Shown: positions 11,960-24,839 of the stretch, piece by piece
Layout: every line of letters begins with the position of its first letter
How positions within the stretch are numbered: position 1 is the stretch's first letter
Assembly (NCBI GenBank): GCA_015680685.1
Contig: MNCI01014239.1
Span: 34,884-98,883, forward strand
Reading direction: 5' to 3'
Origin: Gnetum montanum
Taxonomy: Eukaryota > Streptophyta > Gnetopsida > Gnetales > Gnetaceae
DNA length: 64,000 nt
Translations under genes and position numbers: made by a program
Notes under the pieces: generated by a model
What the model was told of the DNA's origin: nothing
What the model saw: the letters and a program-made list of their open reading frames with translations, nothing else
The model's database searches: none

Positions 11960-14900
11960 GAGCAAGCACATGACCAACAAGAATATCTTTTTAACATTGT
12001 CTCTTAGTGTACCACATGGGGAAGTAAAAAGGACAATGAATCTAGAATCCTTGGATCTAGACCCATCCACTTATACTAATTTAATAGCCTCCACTTAGGA
12101 AATGTCAGACTGGTCTAAAAATGTGGCTAAGACTTTACATCTAGAGGCTAATAATATCACTGAAGATCCTCTTATTGAAGTCCCCATGATGAAACTAGAA
12201 CATTGAAATTAAGTACCCTACTAGACTCACAACTTGTCAGTGACATCACTCAAGTACTGAAAGACAATATAAAAAAATTTGCATGGTCATATACCAACAT
12301 GCCAGGGTTGGACCCTCAAATCGTCCAACATAACATTATTCTTGATGCAAAAGTCAAACCGATGAAGCAAAAAGTACAAAAGGTTAGACTTGAAGTGGCG
12401 TTAGCAGTTCGTGATGAAATCACAAAGCTCACCAAGCTGGTTTCATCAGAGCCATTGACTATTCTGACTAGGTATCAAAAATTTTTGTAGTCCCTAAGAA
12501 GAATGGTAGCATACGCATATCCATTAACTTCCATGATCTTAACACAGCCACTATAAAAGATGACTTCCCACTACCTAGTATCGATCAACTTGTTGATACA
12601 ACTGCTGGGCATGCACTATTATCCTTTATGGATGGATTTTCAGGATACAATCACATAAGAAACAACCTAGAACATCAACTTAGGACAACCTTTATGACAC
12701 CTTGGGGCACATTCTACTATACGATGATGTCGTTTGGTCTTAAAAATGTAGGCACTACATATTAATGAGTAATGACATATATATTTAGTGATTACATGCT
12801 CAATTTGCTCAATAATTACGTTGATGACATCATGGTTAAATCTAAAACAACTGAACAACATGCAAAAGATCTAGACTTAGTGCTTAAATGTTGTCTCAAA
12901 CATGACCTTAGACTCAATCCAAAGAAGTGTGTCTTTGGTGTCAAAACAGGCAAAATGCTTGGCTTTGTAGTCTCTGAAATAGGGATATGAGTAGACCCTG
13001 ATAAGGTTAAGGCAATAATTAACATGAAACCACCAAAAAATCTTACCAAACTACATGGTCTACAGGGTAGGCTACAATTCATTAGATGCTTTATCACAAA
13101 GCTGATGGATAAGTTGAGACCCATGCAACACCTACTACGAAAGAATGTGCATTTCCAATGGACTCAATAGTGCCAGGAAGCATTTGAGAACATAAAGCAA
13201 GGGCTGGCTCAACTATCGATAGTTTATTCCCCATAGAGTGATAAACCCTTCTACATCTACCTTGGAACCTCTGATTCTTCCATTGCATCGATGCTTTTCC
13301 AAAAATGTAAAGATGGAATCAAGATCCTTGTCTATTACTTAAGCTATGCTCTAGTCACCTATGGACAATGATACAATGACATGGAGAGATCATGCCTTGC
13401 CCTTGTCTTCTCCTTGAAGAAATAGCAGCATTATCTCTTCCATAATCAAGTCTACATCATATGCAAGAATAATGTGCTTCGAGCCATCACTAACAACATT
13501 TACGAGTCGAGTAGGATAGCTAGATGGAAAGAAATGATGGTGGAGTTTGACCTACACTATGTTGCTCAATCCTCCACAAAAGATCAAGCAATAGCCACAT
13601 AATTAACTATCTCGCTAACACATGATCAAGCAATGATTAACCCTAAATTCCCCGATGAGAATGTTAATAGTATAGACACCGTACTTGATAACTATGAGGC
13701 AATCCTTTATTTCGATGGAGCTTCAACTTCCCGAGGAGGAAGTGCTACACTCATTTTAACATACCCCTCTAGAGAAATCTGACTGTTTGCCTACCAATTA
13801 ACCTTTCCTTGTACCAATAACGTGGCGGAATATGAAGGTATTCTTAGAGGTCTTCTGGTAGCATTGACTTCGGGAATCGCACATCATGTAGTTTGAGGTG
13901 ATTCATAGTTAGTCATTAATCAAGTCACAGAGGTTTACACATGTAAGGCTCTTCATTTTCAACCATATTATGATTTGACCAAACATCTACTGAAGCAATT
14001 AGCAGATGTGGATGTACAGCATGTCCCTAGAAGCAAAAACACCATTGCTGATGCACTTGCTACACTAGCCCTAAACATGAAACCTGAAATGTTCCATGTG
14101 TTGCCTAGTTCTATAACAAATTGTGCCAAACCTATAATCGATGCTCTCAATGAAATTCACATAGCATCCGTTAGCACAACACACGCAATAGAATGGTACG
14201 ATGACATAAAAGAGTACCTTCTACAAGGAAAACCTCCACAACATTTGACAAATTGTCAAAAGGACGCAGTGCAAAAATGCTCTTGGAAATATGCATTAAT
14301 AGGAGACACATTGTGTCGCAAATGCTATGAAGGCATTCTAATGGTGTGTGTTAGTAGCATCGATGGTCAAACGATTGTAGAACAAGTCCATGAAGGACTT
14401 TGTGAAGGGCACATAGCACCCAAAGCAATGGTAACAAAGATTAGGCACTTGGGCTACTGTTAGCCACACATGGAGTACGATTACTTCTCCAAGGTTAGGA
14501 CATGTAACATTTGTCAAAGGCATGGTAACCTAATACATGTTCCGCCTAAAAAATTATGCACAACACAAATCATATGGCCATTCCAAAGATGGGGATTAGA
14601 CATCATTGGACTGATAATGCCACCATCTTCTGCAAGGCATAGCTTCATTATCACTACAACTGAATACTTCACAAAATGGGTGGAAGCTATTCCCTTTAGG
14701 AAGACCAATTCTAAGCATGTTTACACTTTCATACTAGAAAACATCGTGACCTATTTTGGTATTCTGATGACCATCGTTACCGACAATGGGCCATAGTTCA
14801 GTAGTGTGGATACTAAAAACTTCTGTGAAAGCCTTGGTATTAAACATGCATTCTCACCACCTTACTACCCACAGAGCAATGATCAAGCAGAGGCTATAAG

Positions 14901-15412
14901 CAATACTCTGATCATGGTGCTCAAAAAGATGCTAAATTAGAGCAAGAGGTGATGGCATGAAAAATTATTCTATGCATTGTGGGCATACAGAATGACACAT
15001 TGAACACCTACAGATAAAATTCCATATAGTCTTGTATATGGATCTAAAGCTATTTTACCTTTGGCATTATAGGTTCCCTTGTTGCGAATAGCTGTCTCAG
15101 GCCTCCTCAATGAAAGCCAAAGCAATGAATTGTGCATTTGTTGACCTTGACTCGGTGGAAGAGGAACATGTGCGAATTCTTGATCAGATCGAGTGGTACC
15201 AAAAACAACAATGACAATGACACTGACACAATCTACATAAGTGCTCAATTAAGAAAGGAGATCTAGTCCTTAAGGTCATCCATGAACACCCAGATAAATT
15301 CTTAGCTAACTAGGAAGGGCCTGACTTAGTCACCAAGGCGTACAATAATGGAGCATTCAGGTCATCTTCCCCATGACTAATTAGCATGGATGGTCATCTT
15401 CCCCATGACTAA
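11960..15412 (+). pseudogene. pol: Tat/Ogre-lineage pol: RT, RNase H, archaeal-type RNase H, integrase
   Basis: RT runs from about 12,200 to 13,120 with the catalytic YVDDIMVKS at 12,817. Its N-terminal part reads QVLKDNIKKFAWSYTNMPG. RNase H follows (FYIYLGTSDSSIASMLFQ, about 13,245). A second RNase H begins LYFDGAS near 13,710 with NNVAEYEGILRGLL and a GDS-like motif; this extra archaeal-type domain marks the Tat/Ogre lineage. Integrase has an H-H-C-C finger (HEGLCEGH at 14,390; CNICQ at 14,505), a core with WGLDIIG and VTDNGP, and a Glu in NDQAEAISNTL. The C-terminus reads KGDLVLKVIHEHPDKF. Stops occur roughly every 50-150 codons. The frame is cut at 15,412, so the 3' UTR and 3' LTR are missing. 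Confidence 0.85.
15361..15412 (+). repeat. 20-bp direct repeat at the Tat/Athila junction
   Basis: GTCATCTTCCCCATGACTAA occurs at 15,361-15,380 and 15,393-15,412. The second copy ends exactly where sequence of the reverse-strand Athila element begins (GTTGGAAGG). Confidence 0.9.
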
Positions 15413-18400
15413 GTTGGAAGGAGGAGATTTAAAATATTAAGCATGCATGTCCATTCATCAAGGTGTTCTTGTCACTAGCTTTCTTAGGGTCATGGAAAGG
15501 TTTTATTTGTTACACGTTGACCAACAAATTCTTATTTGGGCTTTCAGGTTTGTATATTAACATGGCCCTAGAAGTAAAGATTTCATAGATAACATAAGGC
15601 TCTTCCCAAAATTTTTGGAACTTGGTTTTTTGTAGGACATGTGTGGGATTCTAGTAGAGGATCATATGTCTTGGTTGAAATTTGACTTTTCTTATTCTAA
15701 GGTCATGTCGTTGTTTATTGAATGCCCTGTACAAATTGTTAGAAGATAGGACTACCAATTAATTCTCATCTAGCAGGTTGAGATTCATCAATATTTTCTC
15801 TTAGGCTAGACTTAGGTCAAGGTCAAGGTCATAAGCTATTGATAGTGTATAAATCTCTACTTGAATTATAAGTGTTGGTAACTTTCCATACACAATCTCA
15901 TAGGGAGAGTCACTTATAGGAAGTTTTCAAGTGGAGTGATAGGTCCAAAGGGAATCATTAAGTTTTGTGCTTCAATCCATCCTATATTTACTAATGATTC
16001 TTATTAATATTTTTGTAATCTCTCCTATTTGTAACCTCTACTTGACCATTAGCTTATGGGTGGTAGGATGTTATTAATTTATGTTTAACCCCCAAGATTT
16101 GCATGACATTTCAAAAGGTAGTGCATGTAATATGAGTACCATTATTTGAAATAAGTGCACATGTAATTCCAAACCTATTTACAACATTTTTTTAAATAAA
16201 GTGAGCATTCATAAAAGATGTGCAATTGGTGATGGCTGTAGCTTTCATCCATTTCATTTAGTAGTCAATAGCAACTATGATGTATGCCTTTTCATTTGAC
16301 ATGGATGTGATAGGACGCATGAAGTCAATGCCCCAAATGTTGAAGGACTCCAATGATTGGATCCATTATTGAGGTTTCTCCATATGGGAAGTCATTCCAC
16401 CATCATGTTGGTAGCATTCATAGAAGTGGACAAAGTGGTAAGCATCCCTAAAGAGTATTGGCCAATAATACCCTACCATGAGGATCTAAATGGTCATGCA
16501 TCTCTCAACATAGTGGCCCCTACAAGTATCCTCATGAGCATCTTGGGGAACATGCAGTTGATCAACATCAAGTACACACCAACAAAATAGGCCATCAGTG
16601 CATACCTTGTAAAGGTATCTGTTGGTTCCCATGAAGGATTTCACATGGTGAAGAAACTATTATTTCTTCCTATGGTTTTACTTTTGTGGCATCTCTTGAG
16701 TGAGAAGATAGGTGAGAATGTGATCTTACCAATTGGGTTTAGTAGGCATTGATTTAGTTATAGCCTTGACAAAGAGGAGTTCATCAAGAAACTAATCTAG
16801 TAGTGGGCTCTACTCCTCTTTGTTGTTCCATCACAACCAAGAAAAGTGATCAACAATCACATTCTTGATTCCCTTTTCATCTACCATCATAGGATCAAAT
16901 TTCTACAAGATCACTAGCCATTGTATGACACGGGGGCTCATCGTTGGTTTATTCATGAAGAACCGCATTACATTGTGGTCTATGTGCATGAGAATCTTGT
17001 ACCCAAGTACAGAGTGCCTAAATTTTTCCAAGGTAAACACCACTACCATCAATTCTTTCTCTATTTTGGTATAATTTAGCCACACATCCACAATGCTTTT
17101 ACTGACATAGTGGATGTAGAACATCCAACTAAATGAGCATGACTTCCAAGGCATAATTTAATGCATTTGTCATGATGTGGAAAGATTTGGACTAGTCATG
17201 TACTTGTAAAATTAGTTTTCACAAGCTTCTGCTTGAGCTGTTGGAATGGACATTTGCATTTCTTGGGCTAGAAAAATGAAACATCCTTTTTTGTTAGCTC
17301 CACCAATAGTTTAGTGATCTTAGAGAAATTCTTAGTGAATTGTTGGTAGTAGTTAGTGTGTCCAAGGAATGACCTCATATCTTTAATGATTTTTATCTAT
17401 CTAGTAATTCCTTGGATGAGCTTTATTTTTTTAGGATCCATCTTGATCCCTTTTTCTAAAATCATATTCCCCAACATAATGTCTTCCTAGATCATCAAGT
17501 GGCTTTTTTGTTAGTAGAGCTAAGTTTTTTCTCCAAACACCTTTTTAGCACTTGCTCAAGATGGTCTAAGGCTTGCTCAAATGTAGCCCCATAGGTGGAA
17601 AAGTTATCCATGAAGACTTACATCCTACTACTAATTTTCTATTAGAAGATGCTCACAACAAGGCATTGGAATGTGATAGGGATACTGCATAGGCCAAATA
17701 ACATATTTCTATATGTGGAAGTCCCTTAGGAACTCATGAATGTTGTTTTAGCCCGATCTTGAAATTTCCATGTTCAACAACTTGAAATCAATGCAGATCC
17801 TCCATTTGCCATATTTATTTGCCAGTATCACAAGTGGGATAATCCACTTGCTATTTGAAATGGGATAGATAAACCCTACCTTGAGGAGTTGTTCAATTTC
17901 CTCCTTCATGATCTGCTTCATTTTAGGGTTCAACCACCATTGTAGCTGCTTCTTTAGCTTAATGGAGACATCTATATAGATGTTATGCTAGCATATCCTT
18001 CAATCAATTCTAGTTAGCTCATGATATGACAAGGTAAAGGCTGTTGGCCATTTGTTGACCACCTCCAATAGATTTTTTTTTACATAGGAGCAAGGTTAGC
18101 ATTGATGATATTTTTCAGAAAAACATATTTCATCCTGGTTGATAAATTTCTTAGCTCAAGCGGCTCATGTTTAAAGATTTAAAGGGTTTCCAACCTTCCT
18201 AGTTGATGTCATTAGGTTCATCATTAAAGAGTTGATGATGAACTTGCTCTAGTTTATCCATGCCTTCGTTGTAGAAACTCATAAGGCTTTTAGTTGGTTC
18301 CATGCATATTGTTGAACTACATTCTACATCAACTGTTAGCCAATGGGTGTCCTCCTATTTTGTGGTTGCACTGTATAGGAACCTTTGTATTTCTATCACA

Positions 18401-19100
18401 TCGACACACTATCTACATGTTGTGATAGATGTGCTTTTCATGGTCCATAATTTCTTCACATAGTTGCATCCTATGTCACTATACATGATTCATGGAACAT
18501 GTTTTCTCTCAATATTTCCAAATTCATTTACCTTGAAACTTTTAGAGAAGAGGTTTGTAATTCACAGCCATGCATCTATTGTACTTAACCAAGCCCATCT
18601 CATGATGATTGAAAAGTTTCCATTGTAGTTGTTCACTTGAATCACTAGGAAGTTAGCAGGATAGGACCACCCATAGACAATGGTTACAATGTCCTCCACA
18701 AGTTCCTAGGGGATGATGATAGACTAAATTGTCAACTCAAGATGGATATTGCTCTTCTTGAGAGGAGGTAATTTTCAAACTTTGTACATTTCATGAGAGA
18801 TCAAATTTACACTAGAACTTGAGTCTAGAAGAGCCTTGTAAGGCTCATTCTCAGTAATTTGTAAGCAATTTAGGGGCTCCTATGATTAGATATTTTCCTA
18901 GGAAGGTGGCCAACATTAATCCAATCCATAAAAAAATGGGTAAACATTATAATGTGGACCTTGGAAGGCATTTGGTTTGAAGAGTTCTCGAATGATGAAG
19001 CAGAGGATGACAGAGAAGTAGGATCATCAACTGTAGGTGTTTATGAGGGTTTAGAAGGACTATTGATTTAGAAGAAAGGTGTTTTTTAAGGTTTACTTTT
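15413..19100 (-). pseudogene. pol: Athila pol (copy G2): protease, RT, RNase H, integrase
   Basis: On the - strand, protease remnants lie at about 18,900-18,500. RT follows with MKQIMKEEIEQLLKVGFIYPISNSKW (17,933 down) and the catalytic FMDD mutated to FMDN near 17,610. RNase H is at 17,154 down to about 16,850 (VSKSIVDVWLNYTKIEKELM). Integrase runs from about 16,600 to 15,500, with WGIDFM and an ISNNGTH motif where the catalytic Asp is Asn. RT spacing and wording (FSTYGATFEQ) match the Athila lineage and the copies at 48,781 and 59,456. The copy stops at 15,413, just after the CCTCCTTCCAAC that ends pol in the others. Its spacer, ORF3 and 3' LTR are therefore absent. Confidence 0.8.
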
Positions 19101-19559
19101 TGAACCACTTGATTGGGAAGCCACTATAAGTTAACAAACCTTGTGACATTTCTTTGCTATGGCTAAGCAAAAATTTCACCTTGCATGGATGGAGCTGGTG
19201 GTAATGAGTTGAGGGTAGAGGTACATGTGTAGGAAGATGAGGAGGGTAAAAAGGAAATGATGATTCCCCTCTTAGAGATTGAACTATGTAGTATTTAGAA
19301 GGGTAGTATTCATGTTGGAAATATGTGTGACTATAAGAGTCACATAGAGAAATTAGTTATTGAATGTAATATCCATATGGATCTAGTTGCTAGTAAGGAT
19401 ATTGTTGCCTTAGTAGTGGCATCCCCCACGACTATGGGTGCTACCATTATTGGTATTTACTCATGAGGTTGGGATGGAGCTGCACTCAAATAGTAGGCTT
19501 ATGGTTGGTGGAATTTCCTATAGTTACCTTGAGGATAAGGCAACCTCCTGGGTGCTTAC

Positions 19560-21499
19560 CTTCTTGCTAATCTACGATTGAATGCATACACCGAAGACTC
19601 CTACAAGTGTGACACAATAGGGCAACATCCCTTAGGATGCTCATAGTGGCTAATGTCACACCCACCATTATCATTTATCTCATATTTCACAACCTTTTCA
19701 ATGCTATTTGCTTTGCCCTTATTCCTTTAATGAGCACATTTAGCTTCTTGCATTATCCTTCAGTCATGACCACTACCTTACTCTTTGGACTCTTTAGTAA
19801 TTCTAAGAGTACTTTGGATTTTTTCATCCAAAGTGTCCCACATTTTTTCTACCTTGGCTAATATTTTAGAAATAGATTTTTGGATTGGAAAGGTCTTGCA
19901 TTGCATCACTTCATTAAGTGGTGCCCCCTCCTTGTTGTCACAAAATTAAGCCTCCTTTGTTAGATGGAAGGATCCCAATTTTACTCTGTCACACTTTTGC
20001 TATTTCTCAACTTGCCTTCTTCATTTGCCACCTACTCAATTAGCCTTTAGATCTAATGAACCCTTAGTTTTGAAAGTTCTACTTAGGCATAGACCCCAAG
20101 AGTTCTTCTCATTTCTTTTCGGAGTCCATATATGATATGGTGGAGCTACTCCCATTGAGAAAAGCCATGGACACATCCAAGGATTCATGGACACATCCAA
20201 GGATTGATGTGATCCTTATCTCCACCCTTCAATTTGCTTCCTCAGATTAAGGACTTGGGAGTACATTTGATACTTGTCATTGAAGAGTTTAAGAATTGTA
20301 CTCCATCGTCTAATGGATTCCAATTCTAAGGACCGATACTAGCTTTTAGCCTTCTTAATGAGCATCCTTGTGAATAGCTTTAGTTTTTGACATTTTTTTT
20401 CAACATTCTATAAGGCACAAGCTTTGTGAAAGACCTAAAGATGATTTTGTGAATCTAAGTTTTATTCCTCTTCAAAATTAGGGATATTGTTCATATCCAA
20501 CCATTTGATTCTATTGTCTTTCACATGCCTTGTTGGAATCTTCATGGCCTCTACAATGTTTATCATTTTTCTTGTTTCAAGCAAAGGCTCATCATAGTCA
20601 TAGCCTTAGTGATGGCCATGATGCCTATGATGTCGTTTGCTATCCCTTCTTTTATGGTGGTGGGCCTTCCTTGATTGCCCACACCCTTGGTCTCTACTAT
20701 TATGATGGGCTTTGTGATCATCTCTATCTCATTAGTCACCTCCATCAAAATCATGTCATTTAGATCTTTGATAAGATCTAGAGGAGGAAGAACATGAGAA
20801 TGTCAAAGGTGAAGAGAAAGAGGAGCCAACACCAAAATGATTCCTACTACTTCATCTTCTTTGGTCAAAACTGCATTCACCATGTCTATCTTTGTCTTGG
20901 TGCTTGTCCCAGTTTTTGCCTTGACTTCCTTCTTTGCAACCCCCATGACCATGGGATTCATTCTTTCCTAAACCAAGATTGTTTATAGTGGATTGTAAAT
21001 TCTAGTTAGGACCTCCTTCATCAAAGAAAAGGAGGGTTTAATCAGTGTTTTGAGAACTCCCAAAGAAGGAATCCTTACCTTCCTTTTGGCCTAATAGGAA
21101 CAAGGGTTTTGTGAACCATTTTCATTTTGATGCCTTATACTGCATCTCTAATTACTGATCTTTCTTTTGTTATGCCTCAGTGAGATGATAATCCTAATAG
21201 TTATGGTCCTGCACAATCTATTCAACATTGAGGCCTTGTATGCCTAATTTCATGAGAGTTTGGAGCAGCATCATAGGAACTAATCGATCAGGCAGTGACA
21301 CAATGTTAACCTCCATGTCACTCCACCATAATTGTTCATCCTAATGCAAGATGAAGGTGAAGTCTAGCACATACTCATCAAGATGAGTATAGACCACTCT
21401 GCATTGTTGGGAAACTAGCAGTTTTAACCCTTTGTGCGTTTTTTAATTAGATTCACCTTCGTACAACAGTGGAGAATCTATCGTGTAAGAAGAAGCCAT
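19560..21499 (-). pseudogene. gag: Athila gag (copy G2)
   Basis: The start MASSYTIDS at 21,499 leads into VVYTHLDEYVLDFTFILH, the N-terminal gag block shared with the other Athila copies (44,876 and about 63,345). A zinc-knuckle-like motif at about 19,610-19,655 reads CDISHYEHPKGCC, with the second Cys changed to Ser. Multiple stops. Gag packages element RNA in cytoplasmic particles. Confidence 0.75.
20166..20205 (+). repeat. Perfect 20-bp tandem duplication inside gag
   Basis: CATGGACACATCCAAGGATT occurs twice in a row. It shifts the frame of the G2 gag and is younger than the surrounding decay. Confidence 0.95.
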
Positions 21500-21633
21500 A
21501 TTAGATTGAAAAAAAGTTTGCTCTTATTATTATTATTATTATTATTTTTCTTAATGATGTTATCTTTTGGGTTCATTACAATGACATTATGTAATTTTAC
21601 TAACTCCTAGATAGTGCACATAGCTAATTAAAT

Positions 21634-21652
21634 TCTTTAACAACAACACCAA
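21634..21652 (-). other. Athila primer-binding site, decayed (G2)
   Basis: Directly next to the LTR end the - strand reads TTGGTGTTGTTGTTAA, a decayed form of the TTGGCRCC-type site seen intact at 63,508. Confidence 0.7.
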
Positions 21653-22507
21653 TGATGAGTAGCAAGCAGTCCCTACACCGAACCATACAGATTACTAGTG
21701 TTCACTAAGTGATCCAATCAAATTATATAGACTTTAGGTCTCTAAGTATACTGGGTCTAAGTACTAAATCTAACGGACATGATTGTTGTCTTCTTAGTTT
21801 TACTTATGAAGTGCAAAGATATGGTATGTGTAACTAAGGCATATGATTTTTATCATTTTATATTTTTTTCTTACTTTGAAAAAGTGCTAAAAGTAAAGTA
21901 ATTAAATGTTTAATTGATCTAATAACTAACTAATATCTTAGCTAACCCTAAAATAAGCATTCATTGCCATTTCCCATACACATCCTAAACCACACTGCAA
22001 CATTACTAAGTTACTAAGCATTAAGTGCTACTGGGATTACCAAAAGTTAGTGTATGCTCAAAATGGTTATGCTTATGTGTATTAATTAATCAATAATTAA
22101 TTAATTAATCAAATGAATTAAAATAAATTACTCAAATAATAAATTTATTTAGAGTAAACATTAAAATAATTCTAAATGCTACAAGGTTTATGAAGAAATT
22201 TTTCCTTTATTGCCATTCACACTAAGGTGCTTAGGTACATTAGTGCTCAAATAAAGATATGCATACTTCCCACTTCTAGTGTAAGAACTTAGAAAATATT
22301 CTAACTCTAGGAAGACAAAAATGCAAGAGGTTAGCTTGCAACTAATGAATGATTGCCATAAATGTATCTGGTGAGCATGTATTTGTAGGCAAGACAAGAC
22401 ATTGCATTGACAGGATCACATCAATGTATCAAACCACATGTCAACATGACTGCATTAATGAAATCACATTGATAGGATTGTATTGATGGCATCTTGTCAA
22501 CTCACCT
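21653..22507 (-). repeat. Athila 5' LTR (copy G2)
   Basis: It ends ACTCATCA at 21,653 on the - strand and starts near GGTGAGTTGAC at about 22,507. It contains the conserved U5 block (ATCTTTATTTGAGCAC complement near 22,240) and a decayed TATA box (CTACAAATACATG near 22,385). No 3' partner is present. Confidence 0.75.
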
Positions 22508-23299
22508 TGAGTAAGATACTTCATCAACTTTGCATAAAGAAATAAGGTGTATTAGATTATAGGGCCACATAAAACTCCTATTAAAAAGCTAAGGATTCTA
22601 AGCCATGATTAAGCCATTAAGTCAAAGCCATATAAAGGATGGTGAATCATGAAATAAAAAGCTCTATTCATCTCAAAATTCTAGCTTGCCTAAAAGGGTT
22701 ATTAAAGTTTGGTTTTGAAGCTATGTATTTTACAAGTAAGTGTTCAAAGTTGAGAGTGTATAAATAGAGGGCCATACAAAGAGGACCAAAGTCTATTTTA
22801 CTATAAAGCTCATAAATAAAAATGTCAAGCATAGTTAGATAAATCTAGAAAAACTAGTATTACTAAAGATGTTTAGCATGAAAAAATCCTAATCGTTGGT
22901 TTGAAGAAGAAAAGATAGATTACTTCCCTTCTTCTAAGCTTGAATGCTCATTTCAACACTAGATTTAGAAGTAGAGTAATGGAGGCTAAAATGTAATAAA
23001 TACATCTTAATCTACCTCTACTCTTTCTTCCTAATGAATTTGCAATAACTCTAAGAATGGATATGAAGAGCTCTTACTATAAAATGCAATCTATGAGGTC
23101 TTTTTGATCATTCTAATCATGAACTTTTTCTAGTGTTGGAATTTCTTCTTCCTTTCTTCATTCTTGTTTGCTATTTCTTATTTGAAAAGCTTTGTTTGTA
23201 CTTTTCTTTAGCTTTATTTTGTGTCTTTTATTTAAGATAGGACAATCAAGTTTTCTCTTTCTCTATACATCAATAGCTAATCTTTGTAACTTTAAGCTT
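22508..23299. other. No gene; AT-rich flank between Athila and pararetrovirus
   Basis: A TATA-like TATAAATAGAGG lies at 22,759-22,770, but I cannot link it to a transcript. It does not match the pararetrovirus sequence that precedes the equivalent point at 30,295, so a breakpoint lies near 23,300. Confidence 0.4.
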
Positions 23300-24839
23300 A
23301 AGGAACATCTTTTGAAATTAATTCCATAGCCATTCTGTGATAAGTATCAAGCAAAAGTAAAAGTATTAGGTCATACTATAGATGATATGAGTTTTAGTGC
23401 AATTAGACAACTCATAACTAAGGTAAATAGAGATATCTATCATCATATGAGAGCCTAATCTCTCATGAAACAAATAAGTCATAAACTTGGAAAGTCTTTC
23501 TACAATGACATATGTCTCAAAAATCAATTTGATAAAACATGAAAATCTCGATGTTGCTCTCATAGATATAAATGTATGAACCATCCAAGAAAAAGATGAC
23601 AACAAAATTCTTCACCAAATTAACTATCTAAAGTATTTAGAGGAATATTTAAACATCATCAGCATAAAATCCTAAAGAAAGATGTTAAATGTTTCATTTG
23701 TTAAGGAAATCACTTTGTCCATGAATGTCTACGAAAGGATAAGCACTCTAGACAAGTGAATTTCATTAAGCAAATGAAATAGATAGGTCAAAAACTTGAA
23801 AAGTCTTTCTATAATGATATATATCCTAAAAATCAATTTGAAGAAATAATGAAATCTCGATGTTGCTCTCATAGACATAACTATAGGAACCAACCAAGAA
23901 AAATATGGTAACTAAGGTCTTCACCAACTAAATTATCTAAAGTATTTAGAGGAATGTTTAAATTTCATCAACATAAACTCCCAAAGAAAGATGTTAAATT
24001 TTTCATTTATCAAGGAAATCACTTTCCACATGAATGTCTACAAAAGGATAAGCACTCTAGACAAGTGAATTTCATAGAACATTACAATCTTTTTGAACAA
24101 TAGTATGATTTTACTCTTGATCCCTCTATACCATTTTCCCCTAGTGATATTTATACTGAATCTAATGAGTTTTCAGATTATTATGCGAGTGACTCTAACC
24201 CAATGATCACATGTTTTGAATAAGGGAGGTGAGGGGAGGGGGAAGGCAAAAGAAGTAGGAGATGTAGATGTAGATGATTCTGATGATGATTTCTTCTTTT
24301 ATCACATGAATGGACAATCATGCAAATGGCCCTTTAGATGATTAGAAATTCCTAGGTCTAGACATGTAGAAACCCCACCTAGATATAGTGAAGACAATAA
24401 ATTAGACCCATCTGAGAGACCTCTGGGCATAACTAATATAGATCCTATAGAGATACCCAACCTACAAAATAATAAAACAGCAAGTAGATAGGTTAGAAAA
24501 ATAGCTAGCTCAAGTTTCTATGGATGACATAAATAAAATAATGTCTCTAAAGTATGAAATCACTAAAAGAAAAGTAGTAGTTAGATCAAAACCATTTCTT
24601 GATAGAAGAAAGGTGGTTTAAGTATCCTAAAACATAGAGAGAATCAAAAGCAACCATAGAGCCTAATGTAGAGGACACATCTAAAAGTGAAGAATAGGTC
24701 TAGAAGATAACTCCACTAGATGAGTTCCTCTTGCATACTCAATAGATAACACAATTAAGAAGATACATATAATCAGCCTCTCAAGAACTCTTTGAACTTG
24801 AAAAAGAAGAAGAAAGTTATCAAAGACAAAAATATTGAG
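23300..24839 (+). pseudogene. Endogenous pararetrovirus copy 1: coat-protein C-terminus and linker
   Basis: This is a degenerate Caulimoviridae-like coat-protein end that aligns with 30,295-31,500 of copy 2. It contains a CX2CX3HX4C zinc knuckle, present twice because of an internal duplication, followed by an acidic Asp/Ser stretch near 24,270. The left end is a breakpoint in mid-gene. Stops are frequent. The knuckle normally binds viral nucleic acid. Confidence 0.7.
23465..24076 (+). repeat. 309-bp in-frame tandem duplication covering the zinc knuckle
   Basis: Unit 1 is 23,465-23,773 and unit 2 starts at 23,774. Both contain the same succession of blocks, including AAAGTATTTAGAGGAAT and AAGGATAAGCACTCTAGAC. 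Copy 2 (from about 30,465) has only one unit, so the duplication arose in copy 1 or its parent. Confidence 0.85.

Noticed and set aside
21520-21548. ATT microsatellites at 21,520 and 43,612 as functional elements
   Set aside because: Simple repeats in noncoding parts of retrotransposons with no conservation between copies.
22508-23299. TATA box at 22,759 as promoter of the pararetrovirus
   Set aside because: A breakpoint at about 23,300 separates it from the viral sequence, and it does not resemble the two viral intergenic regions.
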